Positions 7,707 through 16,478 of a DNA stretch of 43,712 nucleotides are shown here, in pieces (position 1 is the stretch's first letter; each line of letters begins with the position of its first letter). Source of the DNA: Candidatus Nanopelagicales bacterium. Lineage in GTDB: Bacteria > Actinomycetota > Actinomycetes > S36-B12. The notes beneath the pieces were generated by a model, which was not told the DNA's origin, did no database searches, and was given only the letters and a program-made list of their open reading frames with translations. The translations under genes were made by a program, and so were the position numbers. The stretch lies in the NCBI GenBank assembly GCA_030726915.1, contig JANRCR010000013.1:1-43712 (forward strand), in the 5' to 3' direction.

Positions 7707-9230
7707 TTAAGCGCTGGGTGGCGTTGTCCCGCCACGCTTGGTCCGACGCCGACGCCGGGGGGCTCGGGCGGCATCGCTGCCCGCCGTGCCATCCGTCGTG
7801 GTCACCGGCTCTGCGCGCTTGGGTTTGTCGCCGCTCGAATGACTAGAGCGCGCCCGTCCTGAGTCGCGCGGAGTTCCACGCGATGACTCGCGGGAGCGAT
7901 GTGATGAGGAATCCGCGGGCTTCTTGCGGCCTGTCTCTCCAAGATCCTCGACGTCCTCGGCGGCGAGCCCCGCGCGTGTCTGTTGAGACTTCGACAGACG
8001 ACCGCTGATATCGCGAGGGATTCCCAGGCCCGTGTAGACGTGATCCGAGGTGGAGTAGGTCTCCAGGGGATCCTTGAAGGGCAATCCGAGAATCTTGTCG
8101 ATCATCTGCCACCGCGCGATGTCCTCCCAGTCGACGAGCGTCACCGCCACACCACTGGCTCCGGCGCGGCCTGTCCGCCCGATGCGATGCAGGTAGGTCT
8201 TTTCGTCGTCTGGACATTCGTAGTTGATGACGTGGGTCACGCCGTCGACGTCGATGCCGCGCGCGGCAACATCGGTGGCCACAAGCACATCGACCTTGCC
8301 ATTGCGGAATGCGCGCAGGGCCTGCTCACGCGCACCCTGACCGAGGTCACCGTGGACGGTAGCCACGGCGAATCCGCGATCTGTCAACTCGTCGGCGATC
8401 TTTTGGGCTTTGCGCTTGGTGCGGGTGAAGACCATCGTGAGTCCACGTCCGTCAGCCTGAAGCACGCGCGCGAGGAGCTCGACCTTGTCCATGGGATGAG
8501 CCCGCCACACATGCTGCTCAATGGCGTCGACGGTCGCGCGATCATCACCGGGCTCTGCAGCGCGGATGTGCACCGGCTGCTGCATATAGCGCCGAGCCAG
8601 GGCGACGATCTGCCCCGGCATCGTGGCGGAGAACAGCATGGTCTGGCGCTGTGCAGGGAGTTCGGCGACGAGTCGCTCAACATCCGGGAGGAAGCCCATA
8701 TCTAGCATTTCGTCGGCTTCATCGAGCACCAGGACGCGCACGCGTGAGAGGTCAAGGGAGCGGCGTTGCACCAGATCAATAAGGCGTCCCGGCGTGCCGA
8801 CAACCACCTCGATGCCGGTCGCCAGTGCCGTGACCTGCGGTTCGTAGGCACGCCCGCCGTAGACACTGAGCACGCGGGTATCTCGGCGGGCACTGGCCTG
8901 CTGGAGATCACCGGCGACCTGCACGCACAACTCGCGCGTGGGGACAACGACGAGGGCCTGGGGGGAGGCTCCCGGGGTGTTATCGCGCTCGATGCGCTGG
9001 ATCAGCGGGATCCCAAAGCCCAGCGTCTTGCCGGTGCCCGTCTTTGCCTGCCCGATGAGGTCCTGCCCGTCCAGGGCCAGGGGGAGGGTCATGGACTGGA
9101 TGGGGAAGGCGCGTTCAATTCCGATATCGGCCAGCGCCTGGGCGATATCGGGCGCAGCACCGAGCTCGAGGAATGTCGGGGGTTCGGCCGGTGCGGCCAC
9201 GGGGGATTCGGGTGCGGTTGTTTCTGTCAT
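7707..9230 (-). CDS. DEAD-box ATP-dependent RNA helicase
   Basis: From the ATG at 9230 this is a 507-residue protein. It shows the Q-motif region, Walker A AKTGTGKT (62-69), PTREL, TPGRL, the DEAD box (170-173), SAT (201-203), the C-terminal RecA motif ARGIDVDGV and HRIGRTGRAG. The last ~100 residues are Lys/Arg/Ser-rich, end in a basic RRRRRTKRGG-like stretch and are probably disordered and RNA-binding, as in RhlE/DeaD-type bacterial enzymes. It unwinds RNA duplexes in ribosome assembly or mRNA decay. The start is chosen by a GGAG seven bases upstream and by family length. The frame stays open to 9365, but that part is unlike protein. Confidence 0.93.
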   Translation of the reverse strand: MTETTAPESPVAAPAEPPTFLELGAAPDIAQALADIGIERAFPIQSMTLPLALDGQDLIGQAKTGTGKTLGFGIPLIQRIERDNTPGASPQALVVVPTRELCVQVAGDLQQASARRDTRVLSVYGGRAYEPQVTALATGIEVVVGTPGRLIDLVQRRSLDLSRVRVLVLDEADEMLDMGFLPDVERLVAELPAQRQTMLFSATMPGQIVALARRYMQQPVHIRAAEPGDDRATVDAIEQHVWRAHPMDKVELLARVLQADGRGLTMVFTRTKRKAQKIADELTDRGFAVATVHGDLGQGAREQALRAFRNGKVDVLVATDVAARGIDVDGVTHVINYECPDDEKTYLHRIGRTGRAGASGVAVTLVDWEDIARWQMIDKILGLPFKDPLETYSTSDHVYTGLGIPRDISGRLSKSQQTRAGLAAEDVEDLGETGRKKPADSSSHRSRESSRGTPRDSGRARSSHSSGDKPKRAEPVTTTDGTAGSDAARAPRRRRRTKRGGTTPPSA

Positions 9231-9381
9231 GGACGTGCTCCATCGTGCGACACCGCGGACACCGCACCCGGACTGAGCGGGGGCGCCACACACGGCTGGG
9301 CGGATGGGGCTCACGCCCCGCGGAAGCCCGGCCGGGCGCCCACATCGCTCCTGCGATGACTGCACTGTACCTCTCTGCGGC

Positions 9382-9387
9382 TAATCT
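9382..9387 (+). promoter_or_regulatory. -10 hexamer TAATCT of a leaderless transcript
   Basis: TAATCT ends six bases before the ATG at 9394, with no Shine-Dalgarno. This is the closest match to the TATAAT consensus among the leaderless promoters in this window. Confidence 0.6.
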
Positions 9388-9393
9388 GCGGTC

Positions 9394-10080
9394 ATGGCCT
9401 CAACTGATGTGGGCGTGGATGATGCCTACCGCGCTGCTGTCGTTGACCTTCTTGGCGTATTGGCGTACGGCGAACTCATGGCTTTTGAGCGGCTGGCCGC
9501 TGACGCAGCGCTCGCGCCGACCATTGATGATGAGGCCCAGTTGGCCGGCATGGCGGCGGCGGAGTTTCGCCACTTCACCCGACTACGCGACCGGCTGGTT
9601 GAGTTGGGTGCAGATCCCGCCCAGGCCATGGCTCCCTTCCGGGCACCCCTGGAGAGTTTCCATGAAATGACCGCCCCGAGTGACTGGCTCGAGGGGCTCG
9701 TCAAGGCGTACGTCGGCGACGGCATTGGTGTGGACTTCTATCGCGAGATCGCCGAATTCCTCGACCCGCAGACGCGGGCATTGGTCCTGGAGGTCTGTGA
9801 AGATCTGGGGCAGTCGGCATTTGTTGTCGATCGGGTGCGCGCTGCGATCGTCGCGGATCCGCGAGTCGAGGGGCGGCTTGCACTGTGGGCTCGTCGCCTC
9901 GTGGGTGAAGCTCTCTCCCAAGCGCAGCATGTGGCAGCCGAGAGGGAGGCGTTGACCGCTCTCCTCATCGGCGGGGCGGGCGGACACGGTGGCATGGACA
10001 TGACGGCCATTGGTGATCTGCTCACCCGACTGACCGATGAGCATTCGCGTCGGATGCAGGCGCTCGGCCTGTCATCGTGA
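9394..10080 (+). CDS. Ferritin-like fold protein, MiaE-like (PF13794 type)
   Basis: This 228-residue protein is mostly helical. It has the four-helix-bundle spacing of Glu and His residues seen in ferritin-like proteins of the actinobacterial MiaE-like family (GELMAFER, AAAEFRHF, then ALVLEVCEDLGQSAF and EALSQAQH). True MiaE is a di-iron tRNA hydroxylase. In this actinobacterial branch the substrate is not established, so the name shows fold only. It starts with a leaderless-type promoter. The next gene, DUF3107, is on the opposite strand and converges on it. Confidence 0.8.
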   Translation: MASTDVGVDDAYRAAVVDLLGVLAYGELMAFERLAADAALAPTIDDEAQLAGMAAAEFRHFTRLRDRLVELGADPAQAMAPFRAPLESFHEMTAPSDWLEGLVKAYVGDGIGVDFYREIAEFLDPQTRALVLEVCEDLGQSAFVVDRVRAAIVADPRVEGRLALWARRLVGEALSQAQHVAAEREALTALLIGGAGGHGGMDMTAIGDLLTRLTDEHSRRMQALGLSS

Positions 10081-10115
10081 TGGTGGTCGGCCTGGCGGGG
10101 CCCCGCGTCGAGGGG

Positions 10116-10340
10116 CTAGGAGTTGCCGAAGCCGACGCGCCGAACGCTGAGGGGGCTGATCTCAACGTAGGCAAGGCGATCCGCGGGGATGATGACGCGC
10201 CGGCCCTTGTCGTCTTCGAGGGTGAGCAGGCCGCCGTTGGCGATCGCAGCCTCAACAGCGGCCGAAATGTCATCCAGAGCATCAGCGCTCTCTAAAACAA
10301 TTTCGCGAGCGGTCTGCTGTACGCCGATCCTGATCTCCAC
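10116..10340 (-). CDS. DUF3107 family protein
   Basis: This 74-residue protein begins at a GTG with a near-perfect Shine-Dalgarno, AGGAGGT, at 10345-10351. The sequence matches DUF3107 (MEIRIGVQQTAREI, then IPADRLAYVEI), a small beta-rich family found almost only in Actinobacteria and of unknown function. It lies directly downstream of the TetR gene on the same strand, 40 bases away. This DUF3107/TetR/hydrolase neighbourhood recurs in many actinobacteria near moeZ. Confidence 0.88.
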   Translation of the reverse strand: MEIRIGVQQTAREIVLESADALDDISAAVEAAIANGGLLTLEDDKGRRVIIPADRLAYVEISPLSVRRVGFGNS

Positions 10341-10380
10341 TGTGACCTCCTAGGTGTTCCAGGCTAACGCGCGGTTGACG

Positions 10381-11019
10381 CTAGGCCGTGGGCGGGTGAG
10401 ACAGCGGGAAGCCTCGGATGCCACGCCAGCCCAGCCCGGCGATGAGATCCACCGCGGCCTGTCGCGGGGTGTGCGAGGTTGCGCGAAGCCACCGTCGTGC
10501 GGCGATCTGCGCCATGCCCAGGAGGCCGGATGCCAGGAGTTCTGCCTCGCCGGATGCGAGCCCGGTATCTTCGGCGATGACTCGACTGAGCATGAGTGAG
10601 CATGCGAAGTCGGCTGACTCCACCCGCTCTCGCACGGCGGGTTCGTTGGTGAGGTCGCTCTCAAAGACGAGCCGGTAGGCACCGTTGGGGTCATCAACAA
10701 AGGCGAAGTAGGCCGACACCGCACCATGGACGCGCTGCTTGTTGTCGTGGGTTGATTCAAGGGCCGTGCGCAGCGTGTCGAGGAGCACCGCGATTCCCTC
10801 ATCGAGGAGAGCGAGATAAAGATCAAGCTTGCCGGGGAAGTGTTGGTAGAGAACGGGCTTACTGACACCGGCGCAATCAGCAATGTCATCCATGGCCGCT
10901 GTGTGATACCCCTGGGCAACGAAGACTTCAAGTGCCGCGCGAAGCACCTGCGCTCGCCGCTCCTCACGCGGTAGCCGAGTCGCGGTATCGGCTCGGCGCG
11001 CGTCATCTGCCACGGTCAC
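10381..11019 (-). CDS. TetR/AcrR family transcriptional regulator
   Basis: This 212-residue protein has an N-terminal TetR DNA-binding domain (about residues 20-68) with the helix-turn-helix MDDIADCAGVSKPVLYQHF, followed by an all-helical ligand-binding/dimer domain. Such proteins are usually ligand-released repressors. The GTG start has TAGCAT six bases upstream, consistent with leaderless transcription. It is divergent from the alpha/beta hydrolase gene at 11090, 70 bases away, so it may control that gene or itself. The ligand is unknown. Confidence 0.92.
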   Translation of the reverse strand: MTVADDARRADTATRLPREERRAQVLRAALEVFVAQGYHTAAMDDIADCAGVSKPVLYQHFPGKLDLYLALLDEGIAVLLDTLRTALESTHDNKQRVHGAVSAYFAFVDDPNGAYRLVFESDLTNEPAVRERVESADFACSLMLSRVIAEDTGLASGEAELLASGLLGMAQIAARRWLRATSHTPRQAAVDLIAGLGWRGIRGFPLSHPPTA

Positions 11020-11025
11020 CCATTC

Positions 11026-11031
11026 ATGCTA
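11026..11031 (-). promoter_or_regulatory. -10 hexamer TAGCAT of a leaderless TetR transcript
   Basis: On the minus strand TAGCAT ends six bases before the GTG at 11019. No Shine-Dalgarno is seen. Confidence 0.5.
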
Positions 11032-11089
11032 GTCCCCGTGCCTCACGCCCGGCCAGGCGCGAGGACCACGCCCGTGGTCTCATGGGGGC

Positions 11090-12016
11090 ATGAGCGACAC
11101 GGTCGCACGGGTGACTCCGGCGCAGCGATGGACCCTGCCGCGTGGAGAGATTGTGGTGCGTGCGCGACAGGCGGATCCCCGACGAGATGTCGAGGCCGCT
11201 GTCTTCGTGCACGGGCTGGGCGGCTCGACGTTGAACTGGGTGTCGCTCGTGGCCGAGCTCGATGACAATCTTGATTGGGTGTCTGTCGACCTGCCGGGGT
11301 TCGGCGGCTCGCCCCCACCCCGTGACGGTGACTATTCCCCTCGAGGTCATGCCCGCGCCGTCATCGGCGTCATCGAGGAAGTGCAGCGACGGCGTGGTCT
11401 CAGCAGGCCGATCCACCTCGTGGGCAATTCACTGGGAGGGGCGGTTGCATTGCAGGTGACGGCGGCGCGCCCGGACCTGGTGGCCGGTCTGACTCTGGTG
11501 TCACCAGCATTGCCGAATCTGACGCTGGGCCGGGGCAATGCCCATCTGCCCGTGGTGGCTCTCCCGGGAGTTGGCGAGTCTCTTGTGGGTCGCTATGCCC
11601 GTGTCCCTGCAGCGCAGCGCGTCGCGGCGATCCTGGAGGCCTGCACGGTCGACGATCAACGAGTCCCGGACGACATTCGGCAGGCACTCATCCAGGAGAC
11701 CGAGTCGCGAGACCTCCTGCCGTATGCCCACGACGCCTTTCTGTCGTCCCTGCGCGGGCTGCTTGCGACGTACGCCGATCGCGGGTCGCGCCGGCCGTGG
11801 CGCCTAGCACGGCAGGTGCGCCAGCCCGTTCTGGCGATCTATGGCGAGGACGACGTCCTCGTCGATGCCCGCGGTGCGGCACGAGCGGCACGTGAGTTCC
11901 CTGATGCCGAAGTGGTGCTCCTCGACGACTGTGGCCATGTGGCGCAGATGGAGCATCCCGATGTCGTGGCTGATCTGTGGCTAGACAGATTCGCCCGCGT
12001 GACCTCGGCCATTTAG
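11090..12016 (+). CDS. Alpha/beta hydrolase
   Basis: This 308-residue protein has the alpha/beta-hydrolase fold: the oxyanion motif VFVHGLGGS (38-46), the nucleophile elbow GNSLGG with Ser114, an acid in YGEDDVLVD near residue 270 and the catalytic His in CGHVAQMEHP near 290. There is no signal peptide. The substrate could be an ester, lactone or peroxide and cannot be read from sequence. It is divergent from the TetR gene. A 9-bp hairpin follows it before the permease gene. Confidence 0.9.
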   Translation: MSDTVARVTPAQRWTLPRGEIVVRARQADPRRDVEAAVFVHGLGGSTLNWVSLVAELDDNLDWVSVDLPGFGGSPPPRDGDYSPRGHARAVIGVIEEVQRRRGLSRPIHLVGNSLGGAVALQVTAARPDLVAGLTLVSPALPNLTLGRGNAHLPVVALPGVGESLVGRYARVPAAQRVAAILEACTVDDQRVPDDIRQALIQETESRDLLPYAHDAFLSSLRGLLATYADRGSRRPWRLARQVRQPVLAIYGEDDVLVDARGAARAAREFPDAEVVLLDDCGHVAQMEHPDVVADLWLDRFARVTSAI

Positions 12017-12040
12017 CGGATAGCGCCCCGTCCTGTCCCT

Positions 12041-12062
12041 ACCCTGCCCTCAGGGGCAGGGT
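12041..12062 (+). terminator. Hairpin after alpha/beta hydrolase
   Basis: ACCCTGCCC (12041-12049) and GGGCAGGGT (12054-12062) form a perfect 9-bp GC-rich stem with a TCAG loop. It lies 25 bases after the hydrolase stop and before the permease. There is no T-tract, so it may be a Rho-assisted or actinobacterial-type terminator. Confidence 0.45.
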
Positions 12063-12093
12063 CCCTTCGCCCTGCAGACCTCGAGGAGGTGCG

Positions 12094-13653
12094 GTGGACA
12101 AGAACATGTCGGTTTCCGGCGTGCAATATACGCACGCGGGAGCGGAGTACTTCGAGAAGCGCGGACTCAAGCGCTACGCCGGAGCCGGAGCGCTCTGGGG
12201 ATTGGGTGTCGCGGCGGTCATTTCCGGGGATTTCTCCGGCTGGAACTTCGGCATCGGCAACGCTGGCTGGGGCGGCATGCTCATTGCCACTCTCGTCATC
12301 GGCCTGATGTACGTGCTCATGATCTACAGCATCGCGGAGATGAGTGCGGCGATGCCGCACACCGGTGGCGCCTATTCGTTCGCCCGTTCCGCCATGGGCC
12401 CTTGGGGAGGGTTCATCACCGGATTTGCGGAGACGGTCGAATACGTCATCACGACCGCGGTGGTGGGCACCTTCGCGGCTCTCTACGCCGACGCCATTTT
12501 CGTAGAGCTCTTTGACATCTCTTTGCCGATCCTCCTCTGGGTCGTCATCATCTATGTGATTTTCGTGGCTCTCAATACCGCGGGCGCGGCGGCGTCCTTC
12601 CGATTCGCCTTTGTCATCGCCATCATCTCCCTGGGGGTCCTGGCGATCTTCTTCGTCTCGGCTCTCTTCTCGGGGAAGTTCAGCGTCGACAACCTTTTCG
12701 ACATCGTGCCGGAGGCGGGGGGAAGCACCTTCCTGCCCTACGGGTTCCTCGGGATCTTCCTGGCTCTTCCCTTCGCCATCTGGTTCTTCCTGGGCATTGA
12801 GGAGCTTCCTCTCGCAGCCGAGGAGACCCACGACCCGGCCAAGGACATCCCACGAGGCTCCATCGCCGGCATGTTCACGCTGCTTGTCACAGCCCTGCTG
12901 GTCCTCATTCTCAATCCCGGCGTGCTGGGAGCCGCCGCGATCTCGGAGAGCGGCGAACCGATCCTTGACGGTTTCCGTGCCATATTCCCGAACAGTGATA
13001 TCGCGGCCCTGCTGTCGCTTATGGCTCTTGCCGGACTCATCGCGTCCTTCCAGGGCATCATGTTCGCCGCAGGGCGCAATGTCTACTCGCTCTCCCGTGC
13101 GGGGTACTACCCGAAGTTCCTATCGCTCACGGGTGCGCGCAAGACGCCCTACGTCGCACTCATCGCGAGTGCCGTGGTGGGCGTCGGGCTCATCTTCGGC
13201 CTCGGCGCCGTCGCGTACGGCGGGGAAGAGGCACCGTATGTCAATGCGGCGAATGCATTGCTGCTCATCGCGGTGTTCGGTGCGGTGATCGCCTACATCC
13301 TCCAGATGGTCGCCTTCCTCATCCTGCGCCGGAAGTTGCCCAATGTGTCGCGTCCCTACCGCAGCCCGGTGGGCATCGTGGGTGCCCTCATCGCGGGGAT
13401 CATCGCCCTGGTCACGCTCATCCTCATGCCCTTCAACGCGGATTACCGGGCGGTCGTGGTGTGGGTGGCGGTCGTCTACGTGGTCGGACTCCTGCTCTTC
13501 GCGATCTTCGGTCGAAAGCGACTGGTGCTTTCGCCGGAGGAGGAGTACGCCGTCTCGGGCGGCGTCCACGGGCATCCTGAGTCGGAGGGCTACGACGTCG
13601 TCGAGACCCTTGAGGAGTCAGGCGCGGAGGAGTTTTTCCCACCCAAGGAATGA
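12094..13653 (+). CDS. APC-superfamily amino acid/ethanolamine permease
   Basis: This 519-residue protein has about 12 hydrophobic segments and no soluble domain besides a ~45-residue acidic C-terminal tail. The N-terminal region (GLGVAAVISGDFSGWNFG, MPHTGGAYSFARSAMGPWGG) closely resembles the ethanolamine permease branch of the APC superfamily. It should import a small amine or amino acid with protons. The GTG at 12094 is preceded by GAGGAGGT; an ATG at 12106 is possible. It is followed in order by a gamma-glutamyl-amine synthetase, an aldehyde dehydrogenase and an SDR, so it probably feeds that pathway. A strong hairpin separates it from the synthetase. Confidence 0.87.
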   Translation: MDKNMSVSGVQYTHAGAEYFEKRGLKRYAGAGALWGLGVAAVISGDFSGWNFGIGNAGWGGMLIATLVIGLMYVLMIYSIAEMSAAMPHTGGAYSFARSAMGPWGGFITGFAETVEYVITTAVVGTFAALYADAIFVELFDISLPILLWVVIIYVIFVALNTAGAAASFRFAFVIAIISLGVLAIFFVSALFSGKFSVDNLFDIVPEAGGSTFLPYGFLGIFLALPFAIWFFLGIEELPLAAEETHDPAKDIPRGSIAGMFTLLVTALLVLILNPGVLGAAAISESGEPILDGFRAIFPNSDIAALLSLMALAGLIASFQGIMFAAGRNVYSLSRAGYYPKFLSLTGARKTPYVALIASAVVGVGLIFGLGAVAYGGEEAPYVNAANALLLIAVFGAVIAYILQMVAFLILRRKLPNVSRPYRSPVGIVGALIAGIIALVTLILMPFNADYRAVVVWVAVVYVVGLLLFAIFGRKRLVLSPEEEYAVSGGVHGHPESEGYDVVETLEESGAEEFFPPKE

Positions 13654-13669
13654 CCCACGGATCCTGAGT

Positions 13670-13718
13670 AAGGTCCGGGGCGAGGGGTCAACCCTCGCCC
13701 CGGACCTTTTCCGTCCGG
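13670..13718 (+). terminator. Attenuator-like hairpin between permease and synthetase genes
   Basis: A perfect 17-bp stem is formed by 13670-13686 and 13692-13708 around a GTCAA loop, followed by TT (a run of four T at 13707-13710). A third segment, GTCCGG at 13713-13718, repeats part of the left arm and can pair with CCGGAC (13700-13705) of the right arm, which would break the main stem. The element ends 26 bases before the synthetase start. It can be a plain terminator or an antitermination switch. Confidence 0.65.
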
Positions 13719-13744
13719 ATTCGTGCTCGATACGGGAGGTCGTC

Positions 13745-15109
13745 ATGGCTCGTCCGGTGCCCCTGGACGTCGACACCCTGCGGCGTGAGGTCGACGAAGG
13801 CCTCATCGACACGGTGGTCGTCGGCATCACGGACATGCAGGGCCGGATGCAGGGCAAGCGGATCCACGCGGACCACTTCGTCCATGACACGCTCGCCCAT
13901 GGCACGGAGGGTTGCAACTACCTCCTCGCGGTGGACATCGACATGAACACCGTCTCGGGCTACGCCATGTCGTCGTGGGATTCAGGCTACGGCGACATGG
14001 TGATGCGACCGGATCTGACCACCCTGCATCGCATCCCGTGGCAGGAGGGAGCTGTCGGAGTCCTCTGCGACGTCCTCCGGGAGGACGGCTCAGACGTCGT
14101 CGCGTCACCCCGCCAGGTGCTCAAGCGGCAGACGGCGCGACTGGCTGATGCGGGGATGGCGGCGTACGTCGGTACGGAACTCGAGTTCATCGTCTTCCTC
14201 GACAGTTACGAGGAGGCGTGGGAGGCCGGCTACCGCGATCTCACGCCCGCCAACCTCTACAACGTTGACTACTCCATCCTCGGTGGCGCTCGAGTCGAGC
14301 CGCTGCTGCGGCGTATCCGCCTGGGCATGGCCGGGGCGGGACTCGAGGTGGAAAGCGCCAAGGGCGAGTGCAACTTCGGCCAGCATGAGATCGCCTTCAA
14401 GTACAACGAGGCGGTCGTCTCCTGCGATCGCCACACGATCTACAAGACGGGTGCCAAGGAGATCGCGGCGCAGGAGGATGTCTCGCTCACGTTCATGGCC
14501 AAGTACAACGAGCGCGAGGGCAACTCCTGCCACATCCACCTTTCCTTCCGCGGGCTCGACGGTTCGATGGTGATGGCCGACGATGCCGCCGCAGACGGCA
14601 TGTCCGCGCTCGGTCGGTCCTTCATCGCCGGCCAACTTGCCCACATGGAGGAGCTCACGCTGCTCTTCGCCCCCCAGATCAACTCCTACAAGCGCTACGT
14701 CGAGGGCTCCTTCGCGCCGACCGCGATCAAATGGGGTCGCGACAATCGCACGTGCGCACTGCGTCTCGTCGGCCATGGTGCCTCGTTGCGCCTGGAGAAT
14801 CGCGTCCCGGGGGGCGACGTCAACCCCTACCTCGCGACCGCCGGCATCATCGCGGCGGGACTCGACGGCATTGAGCGGGGTCTGGAGCTCGAGCCGGCCT
14901 TCGAAGGTAATGCCTATGTCGCCGATGCAACCCGTGTGCCGGACAGCCTCGCCCGGGCGGTGCAGCTCTGGGAGGAGTCGGACTGGGTGCGTCAGACCTT
15001 CGGCGAGGAGGTCCAGGCCCACTACGCCAGGATGGGGCGCGTGGAGCTGGAGGCGTTCGGCCGTGACGTGACGGACTGGGAGCGCTACCGGGGGTTCGAG
15101 CGACTGTGA
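13745..15109 (+). CDS. Glutamine synthetase-family gamma-glutamyl-amine synthetase (GlnA4/PuuA-like)
   Basis: This 454-residue protein has the glutamine-synthetase N-terminal beta-grasp and C-terminal catalytic domains. Visible motifs are the metal-binding GTELEF, ECNFGQHEI, GNSCHIHLSF, KWGRDNRTCALRL and ENRVPGGDVNPYL. True glutamine synthetases use ammonium and carry variants of these motifs. The divergence and the neighbouring permease, dehydrogenases and C26 hydrolase point to ligation of glutamate to an amine, as in PuuA (putrescine) or the Streptomyces GlnA4 type (ethanolamine). No amine oxidase is present, so an amino alcohol fits better than a polyamine. The ATG has GGGAGG five bases upstream. 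Its stop overlaps the aldehyde dehydrogenase start. Confidence 0.88.
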   Translation: MARPVPLDVDTLRREVDEGLIDTVVVGITDMQGRMQGKRIHADHFVHDTLAHGTEGCNYLLAVDIDMNTVSGYAMSSWDSGYGDMVMRPDLTTLHRIPWQEGAVGVLCDVLREDGSDVVASPRQVLKRQTARLADAGMAAYVGTELEFIVFLDSYEEAWEAGYRDLTPANLYNVDYSILGGARVEPLLRRIRLGMAGAGLEVESAKGECNFGQHEIAFKYNEAVVSCDRHTIYKTGAKEIAAQEDVSLTFMAKYNEREGNSCHIHLSFRGLDGSMVMADDAAADGMSALGRSFIAGQLAHMEELTLLFAPQINSYKRYVEGSFAPTAIKWGRDNRTCALRLVGHGASLRLENRVPGGDVNPYLATAGIIAAGLDGIERGLELEPAFEGNAYVADATRVPDSLARAVQLWEESDWVRQTFGEEVQAHYARMGRVELEAFGRDVTDWERYRGFERL

Positions 15110-16458
15110 CTACCGTCATCAGCCCCGTCACCGGGGTGCAGATCGCTGACATCGACCCGACTCCCGTGGAGGAGGTCGACGCACTCATCGCACGCGCGCA
15201 CGATGCCTTCCCTGCGTGGCGTGCCGTGTCGCCGGGTGACCGGGCCCGATTACTCCGCCGCTTCAGTCAGGTAGTCGAGGACCACATCGAGGAGCTTGCC
15301 CAACTAGAGGTCGCCAACTCCGGCCACACCATCGGCAATGCGCGCTGGGAGGCGGGCAACGTCCGCGACGTGCTGGCCTACTACGCCGGCGCTCCGGAGC
15401 GCCTCTTCGGCCGCCAGATCCCCGTGGCCGGCGGCGTCGACATGACCTTCCACGAGCCCATCGGCGTCGTGGGCATCATCGTCCCCTGGAACTTCCCCAT
15501 GCCGATCGCAGTCTGGGGATTCGCACCCGCATTGGCCGCGGGATGCACGGTCGTGCTGAAGCCCGCCGAGGTCACGCCGCTCACGGCGATCCGCCTCGGA
15601 GAGCTCGCCCTCGAGGCGGGAATCCCCGAGGGAGTCTTCACCGTTATCCCGGGCAAGGGGTCGGTGGTCGGTGACCGCTTCGTCACTCATGCTCTCGTAC
15701 GCAAGGTCGTCTTCACCGGATCGACCGAGGTGGGCGAGCAGATCATGGCCGGCTGTGCGCCGCAGATCAAGCGCCTGACGCTCGAACTCGGTGGCAAGAG
15801 CGCCAACATCGTCTTCGCTGACGCTGACCTTGAGCGCGCGGCGGCGGCCGCGCCGTACGGCGTCTTCGACAACGCCGGGCAGGACTGCTGCGCGCGCTCG
15901 CGCATCCTTGTGGAGCGCTCGGTCTTCGATCGCTTCATGGGCTTGCTCGAGCCGGCCGTGGCGGGAGTGCGCGTGGAGGACCCCGCGCTCGACTCCTCCG
16001 AGATGGGGCCGCTCATCACCGCGGCTCACCGCGAGAGTGTCGCGGCGTACATCGACGACTCCCAGGTCGCCTTTCGTGGCAGGTGCCCCGACGGACCGGG
16101 TTGGTGGTTCCCGCCCACGGTGATCGTGCCGTCGTCGGAGAGCGATCGCGCGTACCGCGAGGAGATCTTCGGCCCGGTCGTCGCCGTCATGCCCTTCGAG
16201 GACGAAGCCGATGCCATCCGTATGGCCAACGACTCTGACTTCGGACTCTCGGGCTCCATCTGGAGCCGCGACATCGGTCGCGCGCTGCGTGTCACGCGCG
16301 GCGTGGAGTCTGGCAACCTGTCGGTCAACTCGCACTCCTCGGTGCGCTACTGGACGCCCTTCGGAGGTTTCAAGCGCTCCGGTCTCGGCCGCGAACTCGG
16401 CCCGGATGCACCCATGGCATTCACCGAGACCAAGAACGTCTTCATCGCCACCGACTGA
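15106..16458 (+). CDS. NAD(P)-dependent aldehyde dehydrogenase
   Basis: This 450-residue enzyme carries the aldehyde dehydrogenase hallmarks PWNFP (Asn129), FTGSTEVG, the general-base Glu227 in LELGGKS, and the catalytic Cys261 in GQDCCARSR. EIFGPVV and PFGGFKRSG are near the C-terminus. It is slightly short at the N-terminus compared with ~480-500-residue relatives, with no core motif missing. The GTG start overlaps the synthetase TGA (GTGA), indicating coupled translation and a shared pathway. The expected substrate is a gamma-glutamyl-aminoaldehyde, giving the carboxylate. It is 20 bases upstream of the SDR gene. Confidence 0.92.
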   Translation: MTTVISPVTGVQIADIDPTPVEEVDALIARAHDAFPAWRAVSPGDRARLLRRFSQVVEDHIEELAQLEVANSGHTIGNARWEAGNVRDVLAYYAGAPERLFGRQIPVAGGVDMTFHEPIGVVGIIVPWNFPMPIAVWGFAPALAAGCTVVLKPAEVTPLTAIRLGELALEAGIPEGVFTVIPGKGSVVGDRFVTHALVRKVVFTGSTEVGEQIMAGCAPQIKRLTLELGGKSANIVFADADLERAAAAAPYGVFDNAGQDCCARSRILVERSVFDRFMGLLEPAVAGVRVEDPALDSSEMGPLITAAHRESVAAYIDDSQVAFRGRCPDGPGWWFPPTVIVPSSESDRAYREEIFGPVVAVMPFEDEADAIRMANDSDFGLSGSIWSRDIGRALRVTRGVESGNLSVNSHSSVRYWTPFGGFKRSGLGRELGPDAPMAFTETKNVFIATD

Positions 16459-16460
16459 TC

Positions 16461-16476
16461 CTTACGGAGGAGTAAG
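16461..16476 (+). promoter_or_regulatory. Shine-Dalgarno in the loop of a small hairpin
   Basis: CTTAC (16461-16465) and GTAAG (16472-16476) flank GGAGGA, the ribosome-binding site of the SDR gene. The ribosome-binding site thus sits in a hairpin loop with a 5-bp stem. The stem is weak and may have no effect. Confidence 0.3.
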
Positions 16477-16478
16477 CC

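Noticed and set aside
13343-13744. Upstream extension of the synthetase frame into the permease gene
   Set aside because: It overlaps coding sequence of the permease and the hairpin. ATG 13745 has a good Shine-Dalgarno and begins the family fold.
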